From Lachnospiraceae bacterium (GTDB lineage: Bacteria; Bacillota; Clostridia; Lachnospirales; Lachnospiraceae), in assembly GCA_030825115.1 (NCBI GenBank), contig JAPJQL010000003.1, forward strand, positions 62,001 through 126,000: a stretch of DNA of 64,000 nucleotides, read 5' to 3'. Within the stretch, counting starts at the first letter, position 1. Each line of letters begins with the position of its first letter. The translations under genes and the position numbers were made by a program. Below, piece after piece: positions 55,724 through 64,000 of the stretch. Below the pieces are notes generated by a model that saw only the letters and a list, made by a program, of their open reading frames with translations, searched no databases and was not told where the DNA came from.

Positions 55724-56068
55724 ATGACGGAATATTTAGCAATGTGGAAAAATTTTATAAATTTCAAGGGACGTACTTCAAGGCGCGGATACTGGCTGGC
55801 AGTCACATTCAATCTCATCGCTGTCATCATCCTGACACTGCTGAGCAATTTTTCATATCTGTTTGCCGCATTGGCAGGTATTTATGGATTCCTGTCATCG
55901 ATACCGCTCTTCGCTCTTGAAATCCGCCGCCTTCACGATATCAACCGGTGCGGCTGGTGGGTTTTACTCCCTATGATCCCACTTGTGGGAGGGATCATTT
56001 TACTTGTATGGCTCTGCAAAAGCAGTGTCGATGAAGGAAATATTTACGGAGATTTTCAAGTATCATGA
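55724..56068 (+). CDS. DUF805 family small membrane protein
   Basis: The 114-residue protein matches DUF805: WKNFINFKGRTSRRGYWLAV at the start, three to four membrane segments, and EIRRLHDINRCGWWVLLPMIPLVGGIILLVW near the end, the pattern RxHDxxxxGWW being the family hallmark. The molecular function of DUF805 proteins is not known. It is divergent from the secretion operon with a full promoter of its own and is followed by a terminator, so it is a single-gene unit. Confidence 0.9.
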   Translation: MTEYLAMWKNFINFKGRTSRRGYWLAVTFNLIAVIILTLLSNFSYLFAALAGIYGFLSSIPLFALEIRRLHDINRCGWWVLLPMIPLVGGIILLVWLCKSSVDEGNIYGDFQVS

Positions 56069-56109
56069 CAAAATAATAAAATATAAATGGAAACGCTGCG
56101 ATTCTTCCG

Positions 56110-56144
56110 GGGCCGGAAACTTTCTTTTAGTTTCCGGCCCTTTT
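56110..56144 (+). terminator. Terminator of the DUF805 gene
   Basis: A perfect 12-bp stem (56110-56121 with 56129-56140, GGGCCGGAAACT/AGTTTCCGGCCC) with a 7-base loop is followed by TTTTC, 41 bases after the stop codon. Confidence 0.85.
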
Positions 56145-56198
56145 CACAGCTCATTTTTATTTACATAATAACGAATGATATAGAAGGAGGTAGGAAAA

Positions 56199-59100
56199 TT
56201 GCCAAACGACAAAGAAACGAAAAAAACAACCGGCGACCTGTTTCAGGAATATATGGATCTGAGCCTGGCAGATGAGGGCAAAGAGTACAGCCTGAACGAG
56301 CAGAAAGAACGGGCCGCTGCTCTTGGCGTGGATTATTACAGTCTGATCGGTTTTGATGGCCAAAGTATGCGGGAGCGGCTCAATGAACGTTTCAAAAACG
56401 CATTGCGAAAGCCTGCCCCGGAGCAGGAGGATGCCTTTGTAAAAAACAGTCTGGAACAGGCCATCTCCCGGGGGGAGGCCATTGTGTACCGGTATTTTGA
56501 CCCTGCTTATGAAAACTACGCAGATACAGAGCAGATATTTCTTCCGATAAAAAGGACTCCTGAACTCTCTGACGAGGATTGCGAGATATTTAATCCTTCC
56601 GTCCCGGAGGAAGACCGCGATGAAAAAGCGAACCTGCTGAATCAGGAATTCTATGGAAAAACACAGGAGATCATAGAAGTTATAGAAGCAAAAAAAATGC
56701 AGGATGCCAGAACACGGGAGGAAAGCACGCTTGCAGCTTTGCAGGCAGCCGAACAGCAAGCCAGAGCAGCCGAGGAAGCACAAAGACGTGAGGAAGAAAG
56801 GCGTATCCAGGAGGCCCAGGAAAGAGAAGCGGCGCAAATCCGGGAAGCCCAGGAAAGAGAAGCGGCACTCGCCCGGGAAGAAGCCGAACGAAACGAAGCA
56901 CAGGCAAATTCAGGCCTGACAGAGCAGGAACGGCGGGAGCGGCGGATCCCACTGGCAAAAAAACGCTTCGAGAAGGCTCTGGAAGAAGAACAGCAGCGCT
57001 GGCAGGCACTGAGAGAAAAACTCGATATCACACTTGAGAAACCGATGCAGGAATCACAGCCGCAGACGGAGGCTGAACCAGAAACGGAAGCTGCGCCGGA
57101 ATCTTCACAGAAAACCGATACGCCGACGACCCCCGAACCGGTAACGGGTACTGCTCCGGAATCTTCGCCGAAAACCGATATGCCGACATCTGAGAAACAG
57201 ATGCAGGACGATCGGAATCTTTTAACATCTAATGATCCATATGTCAGAGAAATATTAAGATTTCGCGGCGACGGACTTATGCCCAGGGATGAATTTGATC
57301 CGGACACTTATGATGACGATCCTGATACCATGGCTGCAGATTGGGAGGAAGAAAACGGCAAATATATCGAAGCCTTTGACTATGTGATGGGAAAGGATTT
57401 TAATTTTAATACGCAGAACGCAAGGGCGAAAGAAATGGGGATTCCTCTTTCTGAGCTCTTCTATATCGGCGAGGAATCCGTAGAAAAGCAACGCTTTAAA
57501 AATATTACGCCGGAAGGTCACAGTTACATTCCGCCGTCGGAAATGTTTTTAAAGGCAGCAGTCGGAAAGGCCTTTGTGGAGGGTACGCCCGTTGCGTTCC
57601 AGCACATCGGTGAAAAAGCGGGAACGGGCAGACTTCAACGGCTCAGCCCCATTGAACCAATCGGAAGCGGAGCCAGTGCAAAGGATTTTGAAACGGCTGC
57701 CGAACGGACGAAAAAAGACCTGCTTCTTCTCGATGTACATGACTATGTATCAAAACAGAGCCGCATCCATGAAAATTCAGACCTTGACATCGACATCGGG
57801 GACTGCCTCTGTATCGGCAACCAGCCGGCGAGCCAACTGAATTATCCGGGAAAACGTCCCTACCGCTTAGAATGGGATACCACCTATGCGTATCTGAATC
57901 GCGATTACTACGGCAAAAAACCTCATGCTTCCTGGACTGAGGGCCTGGGAGACGAAGTGAAAAGAAATATTGACAACGGAGTCGCCATCGGATTTCGGGA
58001 AGTGCTTCCTGAGGTCGGGGAAGATGGAAAACCCGTCTTTGGAGAAATCAGGGGATTTGATCCGGAAAGCGACAAATTTTATGATAAGCAGCGGCAGATC
58101 AAAGGCCTTATGAACTTTTTCCATGACATAAACAAAGAGCAGGTCTCCTGCGCCCGTGCATTGGGATATAGCGCCTATGACTTTGTCTATATCAATGGAG
58201 AGAGCGTCCAGGACATGTACAAACGTGAGTTCGCAGAAACAAAGCCGGCGCCCACGATCCAAAAGTATCTGCTCAATGCAGTCACGCAGGCTGTAACCAA
58301 TGATGTTCCGGTGCATATCGACGCCATTGGACGTGACATGCAGGCAGGGTCGCCGATGGCCTTTGACATAAAAGAAAGCCGCTCCTATGCCGGAAACGCT
58401 GGTCCCTCACAGGAACAAAACAGCACGCTCATTGATTCCCAGCTAAAGCTTTGGAAAAAAATGGCAACGCCTGACTTTAAAAACAGCCAGAAGAAACTGG
58501 CAGTCTCCATGGGACTTGACCCATACGACCTCTGCTTTATCGGCGGAAAAACGATGCACGAATTATATGGGCAGCAATGTAAGGACATGAGTGAAACCGA
58601 ACGGGACAATTTTATGAACGAGCAGTTTATAAATGCCGTAAAAAGCGGGAAGGACGTAGCGATCCAGCACCTTGAAACCCAAACCGTGAAAGCGCAGACA
58701 CCGGGAAAACCGGACACTGTAAAAGAACGCTGCGGCATCATCATACCATTTATTCCCGGCTCGTCCTGTGACGGGTGGAGGGAAGCTCAGATGTCCGTCG
58801 GCACAAAGGTCCTTGAACATCATATCAAGCAGGGGATTCCGCAGCTTTCATTTACGAAACTTGACCCGCCCGAAGAAAACCGGGCGCTGGTTTCCGGTAT
58901 AAAAACGATCAATGATGCTATGCAATCCCAATCTTTAAAAAAGATTGCTGTAACCGGTATGGACACGTTCATAAACCACTCTGAGTTTTCCGTTCTCCCC
59001 AGAGAACAGTTCTGCAGACAGCTCTACGTAGACGGAGAAAATATTTACGACAAACTTTCTTCCAGCCCGGACACTGCCGGCATACCTGCAGAACAAATGC

Positions 59101-59549
59101 AGAACGACGTTTTGGCGTACGCATACGCGGCCATGTACAGTGGAAAACATATGGTGGATTTTGCATTTCAGACTACAGACGAGAAAGAAAAAGCGCAGGT
59201 AAAAATTGTACCGCTCAAGCCGGACCTGACAAACTTCGATAATCCGAAGCGGAAATTTTATGAAGCGACAAAGCAAAAAAGCTCTGATAAATTGTGGTCC
59301 AATCAAAAACTCGTGACAGAAAACCATCAGAAAATTGAACGGGATCAATCCGAAAAAATCCTGCGGGCAGAATACCACAGGATGGATGCTTACAAAGCTG
59401 TGGAACAAAAACATGAGACAGCGCAGGCCGGCGCAAACCACGGAAACGGCCGCGCCGTTGACATTTCTGCAATCGAGCAGGCGCAGAAAGCAGCGGTTTC
59501 TGCCGCTCCTGCTTCCAAAACGCCAAAAACGCCCGATCTCACACGCTGA
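56199..59549 (+). CDS. 1116-residue repeat protein, possible effector or scaffold
   Basis: No known family was recognised. A TTG start at 56199 follows AGAAGGAGGT. There is no signal peptide or membrane segment. A module of about 90-110 residues recurs about six times, at roughly 30-120, 395-490, 510-620, 640-730, 750-855 and 905-1008. Its core reads A-x-x-x-G-x-x-x-Y-D-(L/F)-x-(F/Y)-I-x-G-x-S-(M/V), with examples ALGVDYYSLIGFDGQSM and ALGYSAYDFVYINGESV, later followed by NAV-x-x-GKDV-type text. A Glu/Arg/Ala-rich coiled coil (about 150-285) and a Pro/Thr/Glu-rich linker (285-335) separate the first two. The same core is seen once in the 879-residue protein of the secretion operon. Confidence 0.75.
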   Translation: MPNDKETKKTTGDLFQEYMDLSLADEGKEYSLNEQKERAAALGVDYYSLIGFDGQSMRERLNERFKNALRKPAPEQEDAFVKNSLEQAISRGEAIVYRYFDPAYENYADTEQIFLPIKRTPELSDEDCEIFNPSVPEEDRDEKANLLNQEFYGKTQEIIEVIEAKKMQDARTREESTLAALQAAEQQARAAEEAQRREEERRIQEAQEREAAQIREAQEREAALAREEAERNEAQANSGLTEQERRERRIPLAKKRFEKALEEEQQRWQALREKLDITLEKPMQESQPQTEAEPETEAAPESSQKTDTPTTPEPVTGTAPESSPKTDMPTSEKQMQDDRNLLTSNDPYVREILRFRGDGLMPRDEFDPDTYDDDPDTMAADWEEENGKYIEAFDYVMGKDFNFNTQNARAKEMGIPLSELFYIGEESVEKQRFKNITPEGHSYIPPSEMFLKAAVGKAFVEGTPVAFQHIGEKAGTGRLQRLSPIEPIGSGASAKDFETAAERTKKDLLLLDVHDYVSKQSRIHENSDLDIDIGDCLCIGNQPASQLNYPGKRPYRLEWDTTYAYLNRDYYGKKPHASWTEGLGDEVKRNIDNGVAIGFREVLPEVGEDGKPVFGEIRGFDPESDKFYDKQRQIKGLMNFFHDINKEQVSCARALGYSAYDFVYINGESVQDMYKREFAETKPAPTIQKYLLNAVTQAVTNDVPVHIDAIGRDMQAGSPMAFDIKESRSYAGNAGPSQEQNSTLIDSQLKLWKKMATPDFKNSQKKLAVSMGLDPYDLCFIGGKTMHELYGQQCKDMSETERDNFMNEQFINAVKSGKDVAIQHLETQTVKAQTPGKPDTVKERCGIIIPFIPGSSCDGWREAQMSVGTKVLEHHIKQGIPQLSFTKLDPPEENRALVSGIKTINDAMQSQSLKKIAVTGMDTFINHSEFSVLPREQFCRQLYVDGENIYDKLSSSPDTAGIPAEQMQNDVLAYAYAAMYSGKHMVDFAFQTTDEKEKAQVKIVPLKPDLTNFDNPKRKFYEATKQKSSDKLWSNQKLVTENHQKIERDQSEKILRAEYHRMDAYKAVEQKHETAQAGANHGNGRAVDISAIEQAQKAAVSAAPASKTPKTPDLTR

Positions 59550-59574
59550 CGCGCTTTCTGTTCTTAATTTCACG

Positions 59575-59605
59575 GTAAGCCAGGTAATCTAAATACCTGG
59601 CTTAC
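59575..59605. terminator. Hairpin between the repeat protein and ROK kinase genes
   Basis: A perfect 12-bp stem (59575-59586 with 59594-59605, GTAAGCCAGGTA/TACCTGGCTTAC) with a 7-base loop lies between the two convergent genes and includes the ROK stop codon. No clear T-run follows on either side, so termination may be weak. Confidence 0.45.
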
Positions 59606-60482
59606 GCTCCATATCCAACTCATCCAATCCCAGCTTCAGCGCCCCCATGATCCCCTGATTATCATTCAGGCTCGGAAGCACCACATAGTGTTCCAGATCC
59701 TCCAGCTCTTTTGTCCGGATATATCCCGCAAGCTGCTTTTTCAGCTCCTCGCGTACCAGCGGCATCATATGCTCCTGATGCATCACGCCGCCGCCAAGGA
59801 CAATCCGCTGTGGAGACAGCACCATGATATAATCCACCAGAGCCTGGGCGATATAGTACGCCTCCATCTCCCACACTTCCTTCCGGTCAGCCAGCTCCAC
59901 GCCTTTCTTCCCCCAGCGCGCCTCGATCGCCGGACCGGCTGCAAGCCCCTCAAAGCAGGTCTTGTGATACGGGCATTTGCCCTCATAGCTATCCTCCGGG
60001 TGCTTTTTCATCAGGATATGACCGGCCTCCGGGTGCAGCATTCCGTGGAGCAGCTTTCCGTTGGAAATGATTCCTGCTCCAACGCCTGTCCCGATCGTGA
60101 TATACATGCTGTTCTCAAGCCCCTGTGTACAGCCCCAGGTGGCCTCCCCCAGCGCCGAGCCGTTCACATCCGTGTCAAACCCGACCGGGATCCCAAGGGC
60201 ATCCTTTAAATATCCCACGATATTGAAATTCGCCCACGCAAGCTTCGGGGTCGTCGTGATATAGCCGTAAGTATCAGAATTGCGGTTTAAGTCGATCGGT
60301 CCAAAACAGCCGACTCCCAGCGCCGCAATCTCCTTCTCCTTAAAATACTCCACGATCTGAGGCATCGTAACCTCCGGCGTCTCTGTCGGAATGGAGATCC
60401 GCTCAAATATACTGCCGTTCTCATCGCCAATCGCACACACCATCTTGGTACCGCCGGCTTCCAGTGCTCCTAATCTCATCAT
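59589..60482 (-). CDS. ROK-family sugar kinase (fructokinase-like)
   Basis: The 297-residue protein begins LGALEAGGTKMVCAIGDE, the ROK phosphate-binding motif. DTDVNGSALGEATWGC holds the catalytic aspartate, TIGTGVGAGIISNG the second phosphate loop, and HPEAGHILMKKHPED with CPYHKTCFEG the zinc site. This combination is typical of ScrK-like fructokinases, which phosphorylate fructose in the cytoplasm. It stands alone, convergent with the repeat protein gene and divergent from the osmoprotectant transporter. The substrate is inferred from family features. Confidence 0.88.
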   Translation of the reverse strand: MMRLGALEAGGTKMVCAIGDENGSIFERISIPTETPEVTMPQIVEYFKEKEIAALGVGCFGPIDLNRNSDTYGYITTTPKLAWANFNIVGYLKDALGIPVGFDTDVNGSALGEATWGCTQGLENSMYITIGTGVGAGIISNGKLLHGMLHPEAGHILMKKHPEDSYEGKCPYHKTCFEGLAAGPAIEARWGKKGVELADRKEVWEMEAYYIAQALVDYIMVLSPQRIVLGGGVMHQEHMMPLVREELKKQLAGYIRTKELEDLEHYVVLPSLNDNQGIMGALKLGLDELDMERKPGI

Positions 60483-60513
60483 CCATACCTCCCGGTAATA
60501 TTGTTTTTATTTT

Positions 60514-60541
60514 ATCATACCATATTATCGGCGATTTGCAA
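60514..60541 (-). promoter_or_regulatory. Candidate promoter of the ROK kinase gene
   Basis: On the minus strand TTGCAA (60536-60541) and TATGAT (60514-60519) are separated by 16 bases, with CGGGAGG ahead of the start codon. Confidence 0.5.
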
Positions 60542-60604
60542 TTACCAGATTGACATCATATTTTCCCACATTCGAACATACTTTCTATTTTCCATCAAAT
60601 ACTA

Positions 60605-60633
60605 TTGCCCAAACGGTCCATATAGTGTATATT
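60605..60633 (+). promoter_or_regulatory. Candidate promoter of the osmoprotectant transporter operon
   Basis: TTGCCC (60605-60610) and TATATT (60628-60633) are separated by 17 bases, 55 bases before the permease start codon. Confidence 0.45.
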
Positions 60634-60687
60634 ATAACAAAGCAGTCAAAGACCGCTTTCAAATATACAGAAGCAGAGGCTATTATT

Positions 60688-61332
60688 ATGATTCAAGGAA
60701 TTTTTTCCCTCTATGCCGAGCGCTGGTCATTTTTCCAGGAACTGATCTTCCAGCACATCAGGATTGCATCCACCGCCATCCTGATATCCGGGACGATCGG
60801 CCTTATCCTTGGCGTCCTGATCAGCGAACACAGAAAATATGCCACATGGATCATCGGCATCATCAATGTGGCTTACACGATTCCTTCGATTTCCATGCTG
60901 GGATTTTTGATCCCCCTGACCGGAATCGGGGACAAGACTGCGACCATCGCACTGACCATCTATGGTCTGCTCCCCATGGTCCGCAACACTTACACCGGCA
61001 TCACGACCATTGACCCTTCTGTCATTGCCGTGGCAAAAGGTATGGGCAGCACGCCCTGGCAGGTCCTTTATAAAGTAAAGCTCCCTTTAGCCCTTCCGGT
61101 CATCGTCTCCGGCATCCGCAGCATGATCGTCATGACGATCGCTTTGAGCGGCATCGCTTCCTACATCGGGGCAGGCGGACTGGGCGTGGCGATCTACCGC
61201 GGGATCACCACCAACAATGCCTACATGACTTACGCTGGCAGCATCCTGATCGCCATCGTGGCGCTGGTCTCCGACCAGGCCGTTGCCCAGGTTGAACGCC
61301 ACATCCGTAAAAAATGGCATTTGGCGCCGTGA
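60688..61332 (+). CDS. Osmoprotectant/glycine betaine ABC transporter permease (OpuCB-like)
   Basis: With the ATG at 60688 the protein has 214 residues and five to six membrane helices. AYTIPSISMLGFLIPLTGIG and the EAA-type loop AVAKGMGSTPWQVLYKVKLPLALPVI are characteristic of OpuC/ProW permeases for quaternary ammonium compounds. The in-frame ATG at 60550 would start within the promoter region. It is the first of three genes (permease, ATPase, binding protein); many OpuC systems have a second permease, which is absent here, so this one probably forms a homodimer. Confidence 0.9.
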   Translation: MIQGIFSLYAERWSFFQELIFQHIRIASTAILISGTIGLILGVLISEHRKYATWIIGIINVAYTIPSISMLGFLIPLTGIGDKTATIALTIYGLLPMVRNTYTGITTIDPSVIAVAKGMGSTPWQVLYKVKLPLALPVIVSGIRSMIVMTIALSGIASYIGAGGLGVAIYRGITTNNAYMTYAGSILIAIVALVSDQAVAQVERHIRKKWHLAP

Positions 61333-61365
61333 CGCCGGAAAAAGACAGACGGAAGGATGCATGAC

Positions 61366-62088
61366 ATGAGCGTGATCGAATTAAGAGACATTACGGTGTC
61401 CTATGAAAAGGACACGATATTAAGACATTTTAACCTCAAGGTAGAAGCCGGCACTTTTCTGACCATCATCGGAAGCTCCGGCTGCGGAAAGACGACGGCG
61501 CTGAAGCTGATGAACGGGCTTCTGACGCCGGAGGAAGGCACTGTACTGATCAATGACACGGATATCTCCAGGACGGACCTTAATGAACTCCGCCGCAATA
61601 TCGGGTATGTGATTCAGGAGATCGGGCTGTTTCCTCATATGACAGTGGAAAAAAATATCAGCTATGTTCCAAACCTCTATCGAACAAGGGACAAAAAAGC
61701 GATCTCGGACCGCGCAAGGGAACTGGCCGCCACAGTTGGGCTGACGCCCGACATGCTCGGACGTTACCCCAGTGAGCTTTCCGGCGGACAGCGCCAGCGA
61801 GTCGGCATCGCCCGGGCGCTGATGAATGCTCCGAAGATCATACTGATGGACGAGCCGTTTGGCGCTGTCGACGAGATCACCCGAAGGAAACTTCAGGAGG
61901 AAATCCTGCGTCTCCACGAAAGTCTCGGAGGAACCATCGTATTCATCACCCACGACATCAAAGAGGCGTTAAAGCTTGGAACCAGGGTGCTTGTCATGGA
62001 TCAGGGCCGAATCATTCAGGATGGCTCTCCCAAAGAGCTGAGAGAACACCCCGCAACCGATTTTGTCAGCCGGTTAATCAACGGCTGA
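61366..62088 (+). CDS. Osmoprotectant ABC transporter ATP-binding protein (OpuCA-like)
   Basis: The protein of about 240 residues has Walker A GSSGCGKTTALKLMNGL, the Q loop around IGYVIQEIGLFPHMTVE, the signature LSGGQRQRVGIARAL, Walker B ILMDEPFGAVDEITR and the switch His in FITHDIKEA. The C-terminal CBS pair seen in many OpuCA/ProV proteins is missing, so ionic-strength sensing by CBS domains is not expected. I placed the start at 61366, with GGAAGG nine bases upstream; an ATG three codons earlier is also in frame. Confidence 0.92.
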   Translation: MSVIELRDITVSYEKDTILRHFNLKVEAGTFLTIIGSSGCGKTTALKLMNGLLTPEEGTVLINDTDISRTDLNELRRNIGYVIQEIGLFPHMTVEKNISYVPNLYRTRDKKAISDRARELAATVGLTPDMLGRYPSELSGGQRQRVGIARALMNAPKIILMDEPFGAVDEITRRKLQEEILRLHESLGGTIVFITHDIKEALKLGTRVLVMDQGRIIQDGSPKELREHPATDFVSRLING

Positions 62089-62154
62089 CACATCCATCCG
62101 GTTGCTTATATATATAAAGAACCACCAAACGAAAGACAGGAGGAATCGAACAAT

Positions 62155-63060
62155 ATGAAGATAGGAAAGAAATTAGCCGTACTCGCCGGGATCGGCATCA
62201 CAGCGGCAGCGGCGCTTGTTATGACAGGTTGTTCCAAAAAAGAACCGGAGGTCATCAAGATCGCCTCCAAGCCGATGACCGAACAGTATATCCTGACGGA
62301 AATCCTCGGTCAGCTGATCGAACACGATCTAGGCGTCAAGACGGAGATCACCAAAGGGGTCGGCGGGGGAACCACCAACATCCAGCCTGCCCTGCTGAAA
62401 GGGGAATTTGATCTGTACCCGGAATACACTGGTACCGGCTGGCTCACCGTCCTCAAAAAAGAGCAGGAAAACGATCCGGAAGTACTTTATGAGAACCTGC
62501 AAAAAGGATACGAAGAGATGGGGCTTCACTGGAGCGGCCTGTACGGCTTCCAGAACTCCTATGTCCTTGCCGTCCGCAGGGAAGCGGCGGAAGAATTTGG
62601 CCTGACCACCTTCTCCGACCTGGCTGTGGCCTCGCCAAACCTCGTATTCGGCGGCAATCCCGACTATATGGAGCGGGAGGACGGATTTAATTACCTGGCC
62701 TCTTCCTACCATATGGATTTTAAAGATGTAAAGGACATCGATATCGCACTGAAATATACTGCAATGGCAGACAAGCAAATCGACGTTACCAACGCTTTTA
62801 CGACAGACGCGCAGCTCAGCGCCGCAGACGTCACCCTGTTAAAGGACGACCAGCATATTTTTGCCACCTACTACGGCGGAACCGTCGTTCGTCAGGATAC
62901 CCTGAAAAAGTTCCCCAAGCTTTCCGACACGCTGGAAAAGCTGACCGGATTAATCTCGGATGATGAGATGCGCGCCATGAATTACGCGGTCGAAGTTGAG
63001 CACAAGGATGAGAAAAACGTCGCCAAAGACTTCCTGACATCAAAAGGGCTTTTAAACTAA
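62155..63060 (+). CDS. Osmoprotectant-binding lipoprotein (OpuCC/OsmF-like)
   Basis: The 301-residue protein has a signal with lipobox (ALVMTGC) and the binding-protein fold of the OpuAC/OpuCC family: VIKIASKPMTEQYILTEILG, then LLKGEFDLYPEYTGTGWLTV with the aromatic residues that cage a quaternary amine, and AFTTDAQLSAADVTLLKDD. It delivers substrate, probably glycine betaine, choline or carnitine, to the permease. It starts 66 bases after the ATPase gene behind CAGGAGGAATC and ends at a terminator. Confidence 0.92.
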   Translation: MKIGKKLAVLAGIGITAAAALVMTGCSKKEPEVIKIASKPMTEQYILTEILGQLIEHDLGVKTEITKGVGGGTTNIQPALLKGEFDLYPEYTGTGWLTVLKKEQENDPEVLYENLQKGYEEMGLHWSGLYGFQNSYVLAVRREAAEEFGLTTFSDLAVASPNLVFGGNPDYMEREDGFNYLASSYHMDFKDVKDIDIALKYTAMADKQIDVTNAFTTDAQLSAADVTLLKDDQHIFATYYGGTVVRQDTLKKFPKLSDTLEKLTGLISDDEMRAMNYAVEVEHKDEKNVAKDFLTSKGLLN

Positions 63061-63067
63061 CACAAAC

Positions 63068-63108
63068 AAAAAAGAACCACCACCGGGAGCGGTGCATGGT
63101 TCTTTTTT
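63068..63108. terminator. Terminator between the binding protein and maf genes
   Basis: A 12-bp stem (63068-63079 with 63097-63108, AAAAAAGAACCA/TGGTTCTTTTTT) with a further inner stem CACCG/CGGTG is flanked by A- and T-runs, so it can act for both convergent genes. Confidence 0.88.
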
Positions 63109-63127
63109 CTTTTTTGATCCTGCCGTC

Positions 63128-63718
63128 CTACCGGAAACCTTCCGCAAAAAGAGTCTGGCAGACCCGTCCCACCGGAAGTCCGACCACGTTGGTGTAATCC
63201 CCGCGGATTCCCTGGATATAGGCGGCAAAATACCCCTGGATCCCGTAGGCCCCCGCCTTGTCCATCGGCTCCCCGGTATCTACATAGCGTTCAACCTGGG
63301 TTCTGTCCATCGGATAGATCCAGACCTCTGTCTCTTCTGCAAACGTCACGGTCTTTCCGTCTTTCCCCCTGTCAGCCCCACAGAACACAAGGGTCACGCC
63401 CGTGTATACCTGATGGCTCCTTCCCGCCAGCAGCGTGACCATACGGATGGCATCCTCCCGGTCTTTTGGCTTGCCCAGGATCTTTCCATCGGCGACCACG
63501 ACGGTATCCGCGCCGATCACCACCACATCCTGCCCGCGATAAGTGGCAGCCACATCCTCCGCCTTCTGGACTGACAGCTCCATCACCACCTGGTCCGGCT
63601 CTGTGCTGGCGATCACTTCTTCCACATGACTTGGCATGATCACAGGGTCGATCCCTACCTGATTCAGCAGCTCCCGTCTCCTGGGAGATGCCGATGCAAG
63701 GATCACTTTTTTGTCCAT
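63128..63718 (-). CDS. maf: Maf-family nucleoside triphosphate pyrophosphatase
   Basis: Maf proteins hydrolyse modified or canonical nucleoside triphosphates to monophosphates and affect septation. The protein of 196 residues starts MDKKVILASASPRRRELLNQ, the family signature, and contains VVIGADTVVVADGKILGKPKD and SHQVYTGVTLV, the other conserved blocks, and DKAGAYGIQGYFAAYIQGIRGDYTNVVGLP. The start at 63718 follows GGGAGGAAG; an upstream ATG at 63772 would add 18 residues ahead of the conserved opening. It is convergent with the transporter operon. Confidence 0.95.
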   Translation of the reverse strand: MDKKVILASASPRRRELLNQVGIDPVIMPSHVEEVIASTEPDQVVMELSVQKAEDVAATYRGQDVVVIGADTVVVADGKILGKPKDREDAIRMVTLLAGRSHQVYTGVTLVFCGADRGKDGKTVTFAEETEVWIYPMDRTQVERYVDTGEPMDKAGAYGIQGYFAAYIQGIRGDYTNVVGLPVGRVCQTLFAEGFR

Positions 63719-63910
63719 TTTTTCTTCCTCCCTCGTATCCAATCTATACGGCGCATTTTTGATTATACTCAAAACTTCTCCCTTTTACAAACGCTTTTCC
63801 GAATAGTTTTCCATTATGTTGTAAATACAATAGACAAAGAATGAAATTTGCGTTAAAGTGGTGTCATAGATGTTAATCTGTAATTTATATGTAAAGGAGA
63901 GGTGCTGATC

Positions 63911-64000
63911 ATGGAAGCAATGAAATTGAGAGATGGATTCTACTGGACAGGCATTATTGACGACAAGCTGCGGGTGTTTGACATTGTGATGTACACGGAA
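63911..64000 (+). CDS. FprA-like A-type flavoprotein, N-terminal part (cut by window end)
   Basis: Only 30 residues are visible: MEAMKLRDGFYWTGIIDDKL followed by RVFDIVMYTE. This resembles the start of FprA-type flavodiiron proteins, which reduce oxygen or nitric oxide in anaerobes, with a metallo-beta-lactamase-like domain first. AAAGGAGAGG precedes the ATG. The family call rests on a short stretch; the domain that would confirm it lies outside the window. Confidence 0.6.
   Translation, partial: MEAMKLRDGFYWTGIIDDKLRVFDIVMYTE

Noticed and set aside
56157..56837. 226-codon minus-strand frame at the start of the repeat protein gene
   Set aside because: It is opposite the repeat protein, whose repeated modules and ribosome site support the plus frame.

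Overview
The window looks like a chromosomal segment of an anaerobic Firmicute, most likely a gut Lachnospiraceae/Clostridia member. This is inferred from a Tneap-type I-B CRISPR-Cas locus, Agr/LytTR-style two-component systems, ISLre2 and IS66 remnants, strong AGGAGG ribosome sites, a SpoVB-like flippase and an FprA-type flavoprotein. No rRNA, tRNA or replication gene was recognised.

1-14.8 kb: a complete type I-B CRISPR-Cas system. A 28-repeat array is followed by cas3-cas4-cas1-cas2 on the minus strand. These diverge from cas6-cas8b-cas7-cas5 on the plus strand, and a 58-repeat array follows. Both arrays read on the minus strand: repeats end in the ATGTAAAT handle, degenerate repeats lie at the left ends and leaders at the right ends. 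One 36-nt spacer occurs in both arrays.

15.2-17.2 kb: a gene graveyard with a frameshifted RpiR-type regulator, a broken copy of the 5' part of the flippase gene that is intact at 21.7 kb, an ISLre2 transposase fragment and an internally deleted IS66.

17.2-28.2 kb: a Wzy/O-antigen-ligase-like protein, a small membrane-anchored protein with a candidate LytTR-controlled promoter, its two-component system, a SpoVB-like flippase, cyclopropane fatty acid synthase, a LemA/DUF2207 pair and an M48 metalloprotease.

28.3-55.5 kb: a nearly gapless block of about 27 kb on the minus strand. In transcription order it encodes a LytTR response regulator, a GHKL histidine kinase, a CPBP protease, VirD4, a repeat-containing membrane-anchored surface protein, two VirB6/TrbL-like proteins, VirB4 (with a VirB3/PrgI-like N-terminus), a solute-binding-like lipoprotein, a small protein, a second surface protein, a VirB2-like pilin candidate, a STAS protein, a 1285-residue lipoprotein and an 879-residue protein. 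It ends with a partner-switching cassette: STAS, MATE transporter fused to a HATPase-like domain, formyltransferase, SpoIIE phosphatase and RsbW-like HATPase. No relaxase, integrase or cell-wall hydrolase was found. A perfect 16-bp direct repeat with 21-bp period sits just upstream of a promoter between the kinase and the rest of the block, which is the layout of a LytTR activator site. The best reading is a type IV secretion system that may export proteins rather than DNA, under cell-density-like control and tied to a phosphorylation switch. This is the candidate undescribed system in the window.

55.6-64 kb: a DUF805 protein, a 1116-residue multi-repeat protein sharing a module with the 879-residue protein, a ROK sugar kinase, an OpuC-type osmoprotectant ABC transporter, Maf, and the start of an FprA-like flavoprotein.
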